This document shows positions 1-11,104 of a stretch of DNA of 64,000 bases, in pieces. Every line of letters begins with the position of its first letter. Positions within the stretch are counted from its first letter, which is position 1. The translations under genes and the position numbers were made by a program. The DNA is from Lyophyllum atratum (taxonomy: Eukaryota; Basidiomycota; Agaricomycetes; Agaricales; Lyophyllaceae). Under the pieces are notes generated by a model, which did no database searches, was not told where the DNA came from, and saw only the letters and a list, made by a program, of their open reading frames with translations. Where the stretch lies: contig JACGCN010000002.1 of NCBI GenBank assembly GCA_014905825.1, positions 2,666,001 through 2,730,000 of the forward strand. The letters are read 5' to 3'.

Positions 1-2
1 CT

Positions 3-950
3 GAACCTCGTGATTCTGACGTCTCGTCCTACATTCCGCCAACGTACGCAGCTAACGGGACTTCAACACCAACGCGGTTTCAGGGCAATGATTCTAGGAA
101 AGGGTCGACACATTCAGGCCCGCCGCCGTCTGTCTTACGGCCTGAGCATGCAATGCGGCCCTACAGGGAAGATAGTGAGGATGAAGGATTCATCATGGGC
201 GCATGGCAGCCTTTCCCGAAAGCAGGCTACGCTCCGGTGCTGAGCGAGAGTCCGCTGGCGACTACGCCAAGATCCAACGTCCAGCAATTGACGAAACCCT
301 CTCAATCCACGTTGACCGTGGCACATTCAGGTTTCTCGCGAGTTGGAGGCGGGAGGGCGCATATCGATACGCCATACGCGATCACGGCTGGATCGACGCA
401 TACGTTCCCTTCACTGGGCCAGCAAAGCATGCCTAATCATCCTATGTTCGATGACGACGATTCGCCGCCGCCTTCCTTGTCGAACGTTGAGAATCGCCAA
501 CCAGACCTCGCGACTTTGCCGCCTGGGGCCATGCAGCCCTCACATATCCGTACCAAATCTCAAACTGCTATCGTTGAGGATGCAGGTTTCTCCGCTGCAG
601 CCCATGGCCGCGGTTCATCGCCTGGGAGAACGTTATCATCCCAGGAGATTGGCAGCGGTGGCTTGTTGCGACCGCCTGTGATGACCAGTTACCCTGCCCA
701 CTTTGATGATGAGGATTCGGAGACGACACCCAGGAAGAAGCCTTGGTACATTCTAAGGCGGACCCGTGCGCAGAGCAGCGAGGATTCGCCTGTGGCCGGT
801 CTGTCTGCTCCGCAAGAGGCTGCAACTCTACCTGCGGACGAGGAGATGGGTGGGCTAGGAACGACTGCTCAACCTCAGCGCTCCTTCGTGGTGATCCGGA
901 AACCACAACCCGGCTCAGGCGGTTCGAGATCGGCGAATGCTACAACCTAG
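3..950 (+). CDS. C-terminal part of an unrecognised Ser/Pro-rich protein (5' end outside window)
   Basis: The frame is open from the left edge to TAG at 948-950, so this is the 3' end of a larger gene. The visible ~315 residues are low in hydrophobics and rich in Ser, Pro, Gly, Asp and Arg, with acidic patches such as FDDDDSPPPS and DDEDSETTPRKK. They look like a disordered cytoplasmic tail. No domain is recognised. Codon use is consistent through the stretch and no intron signal is needed. Such tails follow a membrane segment in many basidiomycete surface proteins, but no membrane segment is in view, so that is only a guess. It converges on the CNH gene, with about 280 bp between the stops. 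Confidence 0.6.
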   Translation, partial: EPRDSDVSSYIPPTYAANGTSTPTRFQGNDSRKGSTHSGPPPSVLRPEHAMRPYREDSEDEGFIMGAWQPFPKAGYAPVLSESPLATTPRSNVQQLTKPSQSTLTVAHSGFSRVGGGRAHIDTPYAITAGSTHTFPSLGQQSMPNHPMFDDDDSPPPSLSNVENRQPDLATLPPGAMQPSHIRTKSQTAIVEDAGFSAAAHGRGSSPGRTLSSQEIGSGGLLRPPVMTSYPAHFDDEDSETTPRKKPWYILRRTRAQSSEDSPVAGLSAPQEAATLPADEEMGGLGTTAQPQRSFVVIRKPQPGSGGSRSANATT

Positions 951-1229
951 ACGATATAAATGGCTTTTTTTTCATTGTTTTGCATGCCATGGACCACGAT
1001 CGCATGAGCTCTGGCTTTGATACCACGCAGTTTCCAAGGGTCTTTTGCTCTTGCCGCATGGATATTTTCTATGCATTTTCAGGACATTTAGTAATACTTT
1101 CCTTAACTCGCATGGACCCCGCACATCTTTAGCTGTATATTAGTCAATCCTTATACATTCTGTACACTTCTTGTCCGCTTGCTATAGTACTAAGTCCTCC
1201 TGAATTACGAAAACCTGCAAGAAAAAGGG

Positions 1230-3866
1230 TTATCTGATCGGATCGTCTGCGTCATCCAGTGCGTCTCCTGTCAAAGGGCCGCCAATCCAGAAAACGCGCC
1301 AGTCCTCGAGGCCCTTCCGACACCATGCATATACGCCCTCCTCCTTCTTCATCTTTTCTATTATGTCCTCTGACTCCATGCTCGTAAATGAGTTCGCCGA
1401 CACGGCGCTTGATGCAGTGTACGAACGGCTCAGATTCTGGCGATGGAAGAGGTGATGTGATTGGTCCCAGTGTCCGCCAGTACACAGGAACCCTGATTCG
1501 CCGCCCAGATCCTCCTCTGCCCTGAGAGGCTCTTCTAAGTGGTACACCCTTGCTTTACCCTTGCCTTTTCCTATGAAAGCCAGGGAGACCTCTTGGACCT
1601 CGACGCCATACTCGCCGCCCAAGGCATTCATCTGCAAGAAGGATGGAGTATGCCCATTGTCGGCTGATGGCAAACACACTCGCGTGGAGACGCTGGTGGG
1701 GGCGGAGCGCCAGGTGACAGCAAAGAGCGGTGGATATGACGAATGCTCAACGGGGAGGGGGCACGGCACGATGTGCGTGGTTTTCCCGCGCGTGAGGATG
1801 TGTACGTCCAACGTCGCGCCAGGCTTGCTGGGTATCGGGAGCGTACACCGCACAGGCGGGATCCACTTCGACGACTGATGTTGCGCGTCGAATGACATTC
1901 GACCCTTAAGGATAGAGCTAGTGCTCGGTATGTCGCTGGCACGGTGTACAGACCCTCCTCCCGTGTCGTAGAGCTCCATTTCACCGACGGCGGAGTCGGC
2001 TACGCGTATCCAGCCGGCTTTCTTGTCGAACACGACAAAGATGCTGAGGTGGGTACCGTAGTTGAGGGTGGTCATCGATGAAGTAGAAGCCCGGGAGCTG
2101 TCACTGACAGCACGTAGCGTGCTCGTACTTTCTGATCGTCGATGCGATTGGAAATGTTTGGAGTTGCCCACATCGGACGGGCTACGACGAACGTCGTGCA
2201 CCGCTTGCTGGAAGAATGTTATACTTCGCGGTTGCAGGGGTGTGTAGAAATCCTAAAAGCGCGATGAGTGACGGTGATATCTTGGTGCAGAAACAACGCA
2301 AAACTAACCTTGACAAATCGGAAGGCGCGTTCCCCTTTTGGGGTCTCGTATAGAAGAATGTTGTTCTTCGTGGCGATGGCAAGGAGGCGTCCACCTCTTC
2401 CCTTACGATTTTCATCGGTCCACAATGCATATGAAATGACAGACGAGTTTAGCAGGCGCGAACCAGTCGTGGCCAATGGCACAAAATCCGTCGCCCAGCG
2501 CAAAGGTAAATCTTCGACCACATCCCAACCAGAGTCATCGGACGGCTTGCGATTGGGTGTCATACGACCAGAACTGTGCTGCTGAGTAGAAGCCGGAGAA
2601 GGAGACGGTGAAAGCATCTTATCGTAGGAGGAGCCTGAGGGTTCGTGCGAGTGGCTTGTCCCCGGATGGTCAATCAACGACTTGAGACCCCGGGCAAAGC
2701 TACTACTTTGGGGTCTTGGCCGCTTTGAAGGCGATTGTTGTATCTGCCAATTAGAAGGTCTATGTAGATCCAATGGACGGGCGCCCTGGAAGTGCATCTG
2801 AGCATTTGTAGACCAGCAACACTGTGTCCCTTACCTTTTGAGCGACGGCCCATTTAGCCAAGCTAGTTAAACTTGCTAAGTTGTACATACGAAGAGAACG
2901 CATCGCATCAGGATCCTTGACACCTGGAGAGTCCGGCTCTGGACCGACAAGAGCGAGAATGACGCCTTGAGGCGTGCCTTCTCCGGTGTTCTCAACTTCT
3001 AGAAGTGACATTTGGAAAACGCTGGAAAGAGAATAAGCGATCGAGAGCCGCAGTTATATCACAGCACATACACACCTCTCGCCCTGCCAGATCAAGCGAG
3101 CCTGCGCTTCGTCTGGGCCCTTGAAAGCGATGCCACCATTGTCTAACCATTCCTGAGGGAAGAGGTCCAGCACTGAAAGGCCTTCGTCGTGTCCAATCAA
3201 TAAAAGTCTGTCACTTTCCAGCGGCAGTAAGCACCGTATGTGGGAGGTGGCGTGTGGTAGAAACCTGGATCCGAATTGGTTGATCTTTAGGTGAGTAGGG
3301 GCGAGCGTCTTGCTGATGAATGGTAATGGAGGTAATGGAGGCTCTGATGTGGGTGGATCAAATGTCGCAGGACTTTCTTGGAGATTTTCCGTTTGGATGT
3401 GCAGAGTTGCGAGCGACGGTGGCGATGCAGCGGTCAGATCTGGAACAGTAGAATTATTGACCTGCGATTGCCCTCCCCCTCGCGTCTCCTATGTCACTTA
3501 GGTGAGCAAGGTCACCAGTGGCAATGAAACTGACCCACCATGCCGTCGTTGCCCCATCCTCTCTCCCGCCTCCGGGCTCGTTCTGCCGAAGAGACGTCAA
3601 GATACCGCTCGGCAGCGCTAATAACCTCGCGTCAATTGCTTTGCCTCCTGTGACTTGCTGTGGCCTTACCGTTTCTCTATCCATCCTCTCCATCTTCCAA
3701 ATCTAAAATAATCAGAGTATCAGAGTCTTGTTCACGCTCGCTTCGAACTAGGAACCGGCCTTGAGTTGGGTCCGTTTTGCGCGGCCAAGTCGTCGTATGT
3801 CGGTAATTCATCTTGGCCATTTGGTGCGCTACTATCTTGCTCTACGTGGGTATATTCAGAGGCCAT
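1230..3866 (-). CDS. CNH (citron homology)-like domain protein, multi-exon
   Basis: I place the start at 3866 (reads MASEYTHVEQDSS). Exons follow over GT..AG introns, for example 2786-2834, to TAA at 1230. The N-terminal exons contain PTYDDLAAQNGPNSR and GWIEKRAAERYLD. The central part carries CNH-like beta-propeller blades, such as RLLLIGHDEGLSVLDLFP, LLEVENTGEGTPQG and LLAIATKNNILLYETPKGER, interrupted by a Ser-rich linker. CNH domains occur in Rho-GEFs and Vps39-type proteins, where they mediate small-GTPase or membrane contacts. No kinase, DH or PH domain is visible here, so the role is unknown. The first splice junction (about 3690-3720) is uncertain because the upstream donor is weak. 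The gene is divergent from the MYND gene. Confidence 0.75.
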
Positions 3867-4650
3867 CGGAACAGGGTGATGTGAAGGTAGAAGATGAAGC
3901 TGTTCAGTTTACATATAGGGCCGCGCGACCAGTCGTCGGCGACCATTGTCAATGGTCCACAGCCACCACGTGCCAGACATCCCGTCAATTATCACTGCGA
4001 TCACCAAAGACACCCAATCGAAACAACAAAATGCTGGTGATCATCCAGGGACCAGCACAGCTTGGACGTATGGCGCTTGACTCCTTACCCACAACATATT
4101 GTTGGGCGGCTCACTTCCGAAAAATGGGTTGGGATTGTACTGACACCGAAATACAACACGACCACCTTGGACATGGACAGCCTCTGAACTACCCACGCCG
4201 CTGACGGTTGACCGCGCAGGTGTCAGATCTAATAGACATATCCCTATCTTGCCGCCCCCCCGAGCAACAGATCAATTTGCGGACAGACAGCTCTGCCACC
4301 CTACCGAAAAGTCGCTCGAACCCAAAACATATGGCGGCAAAGAACGTCTGAGCTCCGGCACCCGAGCGGCTACAAACCCTGCTGCGGAGCGCCTGGCCGT
4401 TATTCTAGGCCTAGGCTTTTGAATTCTGGCCTCACGTCAAAACTTGCTGGTGGGAGGAATAGAAGTTGAGCAGTAGCGCTCAAACAGGTCAGCAGACCTG
4501 GCTTAAATCACTATAACGTACTTAACTCGTCTTAAACGCTCAACTGCACTGTCCCAAGGCTGCTTAGCTCCCAGATCGTCCCTCATCGTGAGCGAGGAAC
4601 CAGCTCCGATTCCTATTTGATTTAACGACTGGTTCTCAGACATCAAATCT
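3867..4650. other. Divergent intergenic region, CNH gene / MYND gene
   Basis: 784 bp between two genes read outward. It must hold both promoters. A CACGTG E-box sits at about 3966, roughly 100 bp upstream of the CNH start. An open frame at 3761-4204 has no recognisable product, overlaps the first CNH exon, and was not called. Nothing else was seen. Confidence 0.5.
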
Positions 4651-5892
4651 ATGTCAGTCTCAAAGTCACACCTCTGTAGCGGCTGCGAGGTGCTTCGGCC
4701 AGCGAAGCATCGATGTGCTGGCTGCTCTCGCGTTTGGTACTGCTCCAAAAGATGCCAGACCGAGCTTTGGCCTCTACACATCTTTCATTGTAAAGTCGAC
4801 AAGCCCATCAAAACCTTATATTATTTCGTACAAGCTGCGCGGAGAGATCTTCTACCCGACCACGCAGAGACTCTGAAGGACTATGGCTTCGAGCGCCTCA
4901 CGAAGAATTCAGATAAATCCAAACTTTTGGGTTTATATATTGGCCTCTTCTACTTAGACGTCAACCCACGGGATGTTCATAATTGGCGAGTCAAGGGAAC
5001 TTTGGTGAAAGAGATAAAAGCTGCTTTTGAGAAGATACCCGTTGCTTCGAGGGGTGGTTACTACCCGTGGTTCCTTGCGAACCAATACGTCCTAGACGAC
5101 AGGCTTCCCCGTCCCGAGGAGAACAAGGATGACCTGCTCATACGAGCATGGAGATTTACCGGTGGATCCAAGGCCTATTCAGTACAACAGATTATACGGG
5201 CATTATTGCAACTCCCGACGACGAGGCAGCTGTGCCACGAATTTTACCGTACGCTCCTAATCGACAGCATGACCCACCCGGATCCTACTATTGGGCAGTC
5301 GTGGGTTGCGTTCGGTTTCTGCACCTGCCGAGATTCTCAGGAGGAGGGCTCGTTGGGAGCATTCTATCACCGGTTGATAGAGCGCTGCACCTTTGATCAA
5401 TTCGCCACCGCGTACGAGTCTGGAACGCTCGTGAAGTTCATGGAATCCAGAGGTATGGGCAGCCGCCGTCGAGGTGATATGGAGGATGTCCTCGGCGGGG
5501 GCGTTTTGAAGTCCATCTGGTATCTAAAGCAGCTTGCCGAAGCTGCAGCAACTTCGCAAGACCAGGGATTTCAACCACACCCCTCCGTGCTCGTTGACTA
5601 TGGTTTTATCAATTGCAAAAGCGGAACGGAGTACGCGGACTTGAGAGCCTTATACAAACAGGTCCTCGATATGCCGGAAGTAAACCCGCTTGACCTTCAT
5701 GAAGCGGCCATCCATGGCAAGCTCTTCGAATTCGTAGGACGACGTGTTAAGCTGAAGAAGAAAGTGGCCAAGCAGGTAAAACGTCTTCTACAGAATCCAT
5801 ATCCGCTTGACGACGCTGGGGATCCCGAAGTCCAGGTCAGCATGCCCGGCGGCGTGGTCACCGAGCTGGGACTCGGAGTGAAAAACTTCTAA
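4651..5892 (+). CDS. MYND-type zinc-finger protein, intronless
   Basis: A single 413-codon exon. Residues about 9-47 form a MYND finger with the expected Cys/His spacing: CSGC, CAGC, WYCSKRCQ and a final HIFHC. MYND fingers bind zinc and usually contact Pro-rich peptides. The remaining ~360 residues (with FGFCTCRDSQEEGSLGAFYH and a Lys-rich helix near residue 380) match no domain I know. No SET domain is visible, so it is not a SMYD methyltransferase. Lack of introns is unusual among its intron-rich neighbours and fits the lineage-expanded MYND families of mushrooms. Molecular role unknown. Confidence 0.85.
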   Translation: MSVSKSHLCSGCEVLRPAKHRCAGCSRVWYCSKRCQTELWPLHIFHCKVDKPIKTLYYFVQAARRDLLPDHAETLKDYGFERLTKNSDKSKLLGLYIGLFYLDVNPRDVHNWRVKGTLVKEIKAAFEKIPVASRGGYYPWFLANQYVLDDRLPRPEENKDDLLIRAWRFTGGSKAYSVQQIIRALLQLPTTRQLCHEFYRTLLIDSMTHPDPTIGQSWVAFGFCTCRDSQEEGSLGAFYHRLIERCTFDQFATAYESGTLVKFMESRGMGSRRRGDMEDVLGGGVLKSIWYLKQLAEAAATSQDQGFQPHPSVLVDYGFINCKSGTEYADLRALYKQVLDMPEVNPLDLHEAAIHGKLFEFVGRRVKLKKKVAKQVKRLLQNPYPLDDAGDPEVQVSMPGGVVTELGLGVKNF

Positions 5893-6166
5893 TGGAGATC
5901 CCATGTACTCATGTAACGACCGCGTGACTTATCCACCGTCTGTACGAATGTTTCCCTCTGTTCGCCTTCATCTCAACTTTTAAGTCCATCTTATTTGTGT
6001 CGGATACCTTTCTTGTAGATGTACGAACACTCGCGTGTTGTAGCCGAGAGTCACGTCCTCCGAAATCCGAATTCGTCTTCGTTCTATTTGGCTGTGTTTC
6101 TACTAACTGACTTTCTTGTTCCCATCTCCTAACGTAAATCCAACCTGGCCATCGTCTCACTGCAGT

Positions 6167-7503
6167 ATGGCTGCTTTAAAGAAAGCAGCTGGTGCGGATC
6201 CTGTTTTGAGTAATGTGAGAGACTACAAATATACTCAAGAGATATCCCAAATGGTATGCACAATACACGTCTACACATTCCTATCACTCAACATAATTAC
6301 TCAGATGTTTGTGTTCGGGGAAGTTCAAGATCCAAACCCTGACACCGTAAATCTAGTAGAAGATATCGTACGAAGCCAGCTTATCGAACTTGTGAGATAC
6401 ACATAAACTATGTCGAGACTTCCCCCTGAACACAAGTAATCTAGATTGTTCAAGCGCGTGCACTCGCCAACCGTCGTGGAGCGCGATACCTTTCTGCGGA
6501 GGACCTTATTTTCCTGATCCGACACGACCGAGGTAAGGTCAACCGACTACGAACATACCTCTCGTGGAAGGACGTTCGGAAACACGCGAAAGACTCCGGT
6601 GGAGACGGTGGCGGGGGTGTGGAAGTCGAGACCCTGGAGGACGGCGCCGACGGTTTGTGGATACACTACGACATATTTCGCGCCTTCTTGACTGTCATTT
6701 CTACCAGATAAATTGACTGCCAAAGCCCAGAAGATCACAATTAAACTTCCTTGGGAAATAACCACTATTTATTCCGAGGTGCTGAGACAGAGCGGGCATC
6801 AGTCGGACGATGAGGAAGATGAGGACGATATCGAAGCGCACGAAGCTTCCATCCAGCGGCTCAAGGTAATGCAAACGAATTGCTGCTATATACTTTATGT
6901 GCTAACACGATGTGCCACATAGGAAGCGGATGATGCAACGAGACAGATGACCAGAGAGGAGTATCAGCACTACTCCGACTGTCGACAGGCGTCGTTTACT
7001 TACCGCAAAGGTTGGTCTGGCCTTGATTTACTGCGTGCATTTCTCATCAGAATGCAATTCCAGCCAAACGTTTTCGAGAATTCCTCAATCTGCCTCCTCA
7101 GCTGGATCTAAAAGCGAACGACGATACCGTCGACATCGTCGGATTTCTAGCTTTCGAAATGGTCCGCTCGCTGACCCTAGCAGGTCTGACCGTCAAGAAG
7201 TCACTTGAAGAATCGTTCCTCAGAGATGACTACGCCTCTCCTGTCTTGGGGAAGAGGAAAATTCTGGGCCTCAATGGCCCTGCGGAAAAGCGAAGACGAG
7301 AAGACTCACCCGACAATGAGACCGAATACGCCCTTCCAGTAAACACTCTATTCTTGCCACCACCCGAGGCCAGGACCGCATTACGGCCAGAGCATATCCA
7401 GGATGCCTTCTCAAGAATGCAAGGTGATTGGGCACACCTGCGCTCTGCTGGCATGCACAACTGGAGGGGAGGTCTTGTAAGGACTCGGATCAGTCTCATT
7501 TAG
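6167..7503 (+). CDS. spt3: Transcription initiation protein Spt3 (SAGA subunit)
   Basis: Exons 6167-6253, 6305-6391, 6445-6652, 6708-6865, 6923-7010 and 7064-7503 join to 356 codons exactly. The N-terminus has the Spt3 histone fold (QMMFVFGEVQDPNPDT, VEDIVRSQLIELIVQARAL, YLSAEDLIFLIRHDRGKVNR). The C-terminal half carries the second histone fold (FREFLNLPPQLDLKANDD, IVGFLAFEMVRSLTLAG). The protein ends in MHNWRGGLVRTRISLI, typical of the family. An acidic linker (DDEEDEDDIE) separates the folds. Spt3 helps SAGA deliver TBP to promoters in the nucleus. I chose ATG 6167 because the residues upstream of it in frame look like leader rather than Spt3 sequence. Converges on ddi1, stops 135 bp apart. 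Confidence 0.95.
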
Positions 7504-7638
7504 TTTAGGAACATTCCACGCACTGTCGCTTTTTTCTGTAGAGTATGTATGTTCGTATGTTCGATACCCGTCTTTGTATCATAATTCGTCTAGCACTTGT
7601 ACAATATCAATACATTGAGGATTCCCTAAGAAGTCGGA

Positions 7639-9229
7639 CTAAAACAACAAAGATGCGGCAACGTCTATATTCCCTCCAGCAGCATCCAGAGAGCGCATCG
7701 CGACGTCTCGGGTAGCACCTAGATCCATCAAGATGCGTATATGCTCTTCAGGATGGCTTTTCTGTGCGGGCTGGGGAGATGTTGCAGGTGGTCGCCCGGC
7801 AGCAGGTTGCCCAGAGGGCGGCGCTCCAATTGTACTGCCACCGCCCGGGAAGGACGGCGCTGGTGGGTTGGGGCTCGCCCCTGAGGATGGGCCGGGTGCT
7901 GATGAGCCAATGGGCGGATGGAGTTCATCAACAGTGGCCTCCCGGCGTGCATTTTCCGGGAGCTCGTGTTCCGACAAGAACTCGACCTCGCGACCTTGAA
8001 TACGCAGGACATTCTTTGACAAGTCGATACAGGCCTGGTGAGCTTTGAGCATGTCCAAGCCCAGCAGAAGGTCCACGTCCCGACCCTATTAGTGAAAAGG
8101 AGCTGATGTCAGGACATAGCCTGCTCTGACAGACATTGCTGGCACTTGCCTCCATGATGGTGATCGCACAGGGCAAGTGGAGATCGGCCAACTTGAGCTG
8201 AGCGCTATGTACTCTGCCCAGGATTTTTGCGGTACCGACACCGCGTGCGATACCAGCGAAACGCTGGTCCACCAGACGCATGATTCCGCATGCTTCTGCA
8301 CAAGCAGGTGTCACTAGACTGAGAGTCAACCAATGGAAAGTTTACTATGCCACAAAGAACCTTACTGATGGTTTGCTGAGCCCCGCTATCCACAAAAGCC
8401 TTCACTGCTTTCGAGTTGACCTCCACGGGGATGCTGATCGAAGGGTCAGAGCTATCGAAATGGTGTCTCAAGAAAGTTCAACCCACTAAAGCATCGTGAC
8501 CCTTCCAAAACTCTCCGGCGAGTATTCCAACGCATGCTCCATGTTCTCTAAGACAGCCTGTTGTCGAATACTCTCCTCGATCTTCCGTTGTGCTTCAAGA
8601 TCGAACGGATCCGCATTGAGGTGCTCGATCTCCTGTTGGCGGGCCAACTCAGCTTCGTACTGCCGCTCCCGTGTGTGACGGAGGAGTTCCGCGAAGCGTT
8701 GCGGATTCGACTGCGCAGCAGTGGCGAGCTCGGGCTGGGTCTGCGGGGCGTAGCGGTATTGAGAGGACTGGTTGGGGTAATAGATGACCGAGTAAGACGT
8801 ACCTCCTGGAGCTGGCGCATGAGATTCGGATCCCCGAGGACCTGTAACCTCATCATCTCTGAATCCTGCTCTATGGGTCTGGCATAGGAGATTAAGAGAG
8901 GCACGCGACAGAAATAGAGGGCCTGGTGCGCACCTTCCAGCGGGGTTGGGCACTTTCCTTCTCAGCAGCAACATCTCCTTATCTCCGTCCACGCCCAGCT
9001 CCCGCATCGTTGACTTTGGAGCATTGAGCTCCTTATCTTTATATGAGATACTTTGTTCTGTGATCGGAATTCCAGACTAAGCGCGAGAGTGAGTGGGGGG
9101 TGCCACTGCGGGGCAGACGATCAATCTCACCTCTGCCTCAAGCAATGCCATCACATTCTCGAGCTCCATACTGGGGTCGATATCGACCACGAAGGCATGA
9201 CCCAAGTCAGTCACGAACGTTAGCTCCAT
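7639..9229 (-). CDS. ddi1: Ddi1, ubiquitin-linked retropepsin-like protease/shuttle
   Basis: Seven exons: 9131-9229, 8934-9076, 8803-8878, 8487-8740, 8366-8433, 8150-8313 and 7639-8085. They sum to 417 codons. Order: N-terminal ubiquitin-like domain ([18 protein letters not shown]), helical DDI domain ([16 protein letters not shown]), retroviral-type aspartyl protease with the catalytic triad in FVDSGAQQT and the family block [19 protein letters not shown], a Pro/Gly-rich linker, and a C-terminal UBA domain ([19 protein letters not shown]). Ddi1 binds ubiquitylated clients and the proteasome and cleaves highly ubiquitylated proteins. The intron at 8086-8149 begins GC (GAG/gcaagt) and is needed to join ITIME to [13 protein letters not shown]. 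All key residues are present. Confidence 0.95.
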
Positions 9230-9764
9230 ATTGAGGTTCGTCTGCTCTTCAGAGTGGTAAGCCTGATTAGAATTGTGGACCTAGAGTGCAAGGGTGAAAG
9301 CTTCTGAAAGAGTTTATCACCAAGCCGTTCACAGGCTGACCGGCGGATCACACTTTCGAGCGCAAGACTCTGACAAGACACACAAAATGGGGGCAAAGCA
9401 GAAGGAGTTCTTAGATTATAAGGGAGTGCTTGGAAAGTGCTAGAAAGATTTGATTACAGATCAGACGCGTCCTTTGTACATGGGGTACGCGTGTAACGGA
9501 CGCGTCAGCATCGCGGTCTACATAATGTTTACACGTGTCAAGGAAGTCGAATGGGCACTCGAGGTATAAGTTATCAGAGCGCACGGCCCGACATGCGGCT
9601 GCGGGCAAAGTGGGAACTGGAAGGGGGGATATGGGGTGGGTGTACAATAAACACAAAGCATTTGAGCGACTCACAGACGTGAGCCACCGCCACGGATATT
9701 CGACATCAGGGCACTCTCCAATGCCGATGCTGACAGGCTTGCATCTAGAGAATCAAGATATACG
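9230..9764. other. Intergenic region upstream of ddi1
   Basis: 535 bp between the ddi1 start and the atg29 stop, both on the minus strand. It must hold the ddi1 promoter and the atg29 terminator. Open frames crossing it (9411-9674 minus, 9535-9966 plus) show no coding character. Nothing else seen. Confidence 0.4.
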
Positions 9765-10950
9765 TCAGAGGGACATAGACGGGGTAGTTGGGATATTACC
9801 GCTAAGGTCACTGAAGCTCGAAGCCTCGGATCCATGGCTGCTGCCATGTTCGCTCATAGTTCGGTCAACCAGCGGCCTATATCGTTGGCCCAAGGCGCTG
9901 CGCGGGGATAGTGTTGGAGGGCTCGATGATTTCGTGGCTGATAAACGTCTGGGAATCGGTGAATGAGGCTGTGATTCTGATTGCGGGGAAGGAATATCTG
10001 GAATGGAGCCCTGTGGAGAGCTTGCACTGGATACACTGTGGCTCGCACTGCGGCTAGAAAGTGTATCCTGTCTGTAACTGCCTACCATTGACCGCGGCGA
10101 CAGGGGTTCTCCCCTACCACGGTCAATGCCTTTACCCCTGCCCCTTCCAGGACGCGCGGAACTCACAAGCCCCAAAGCATCGTTAGTTATCATCGACTGG
10201 AGCTGCTGCAGCTTTCGATTCAACGCGTCTTGCTCTTCAGCGTCTCTATCCGCATCCTCCTCCTTCCGCACTGCTTCGTCTTCTGAATCTGTGCCTTCTG
10301 ACGAGGAAGGGGTTGTAGGACGCAACGGAGCAAGAGTCTTCTTCTGGACTTGGATGGTCAACGTAGATGAGGACGTCGCTTTCTTCGGTCTTGGAGAATT
10401 ATTGCCCAAGGAGTTGAGGCGGGCGCGGACGCTAACGGGAGTCGAGAGTCGACTTGATGCACTGACTCGGGAACTGGTGTTTAGGCGACTTATAGTGCGA
10501 CCTGCTGTAGGTGATTTCTCGGCGTAGATGCCTGCTTCGAAAGGCTTTGGAGGTGGTTGAGTGCCCATGGGACTTAGAGCGCCTTGAATATCCTTCAGAC
10601 CACGGATTTCTTCCTGGAACCTGGCGTTGACGCGGTAGAGAAGGTATGGCAGAGGAACGTCGAGATGAGCCGCGAGTCCTTTCCCTGCATTGCTCGATAA
10701 TCTGTCAAACTCGGACAGGTAGTTACCACTTACAATCGGCACCTCCGCTATCGCTCGAACGTGAGCGTTCAATGACTTTCCACAGAATGTCTGCTTTCTC
10801 GGCGTTCCATTCTATCTGAAGTTACGGTTTGGGCTACCTCGTCGCCGAACGCTGATTAACCTCACGTACCGGTGGGGGGTCAACCAGGGGATTCTCGGGA
10901 CGGTCCCATGGCAGGCGAACAACAACTCGAACAGAGGGAGGCGCAGGCAT
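9765..10950 (-). CDS. atg29: Autophagy protein Atg29 homologue
   Basis: Exons 10870-10950, 10734-10815 and 9765-10684 sum to 361 codons. The first ~75 residues are the Atg29 N-terminal domain: VRVVVRLPWDRPENPLVDPP, IEWNAEKADILWKVIERSR, and GLAAHLDVPLPYLLYRVNAR. The remaining ~280 residues are Ser/Pro-rich and disordered, with an acidic coiled stretch (SEDEAVRKEEDADRDAEEQD) and an RGRGKGIDRGRG patch, as expected for fungal Atg29. In yeast Atg29 works with Atg17 and Atg31 to scaffold the phagophore assembly site. No Atg17/31 gene is visible here. It is head to head with the RWD-Impact gene, with 154 bp between start codons. Confidence 0.9.
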
Positions 10951-11104
10951 GATAAAATTATATCTTTATCGAAAATGTTAAGGTCATAAAGGTTAGTGAA
11001 GAGCCATACGCGTTCGACTTGTTGTGGTAGTTCGATAGTGATGAGTTGTGTGATTCACCATCACTGCGACATCTTTTCCGATAACTTCGGCCCGAGGGAC
11101 CGCC
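10951..11104. promoter_or_regulatory. Short shared promoter between atg29 and the RWD-Impact gene
   Basis: 154 bp separate two divergent start codons (10950 minus, 11105 plus). The region is AT-rich near 10945-10985 and has no coding sequence. A common control region for two nutrient-response genes is an inference from this geometry. Confidence 0.5.

Noticed and set aside
7733..8048. Plus-strand Gly/Ala-rich frames opposite ddi1
   Set aside because: Antisense to the conserved protease/UBA exon; composition explained by the Pro/Gly linker of Ddi1.
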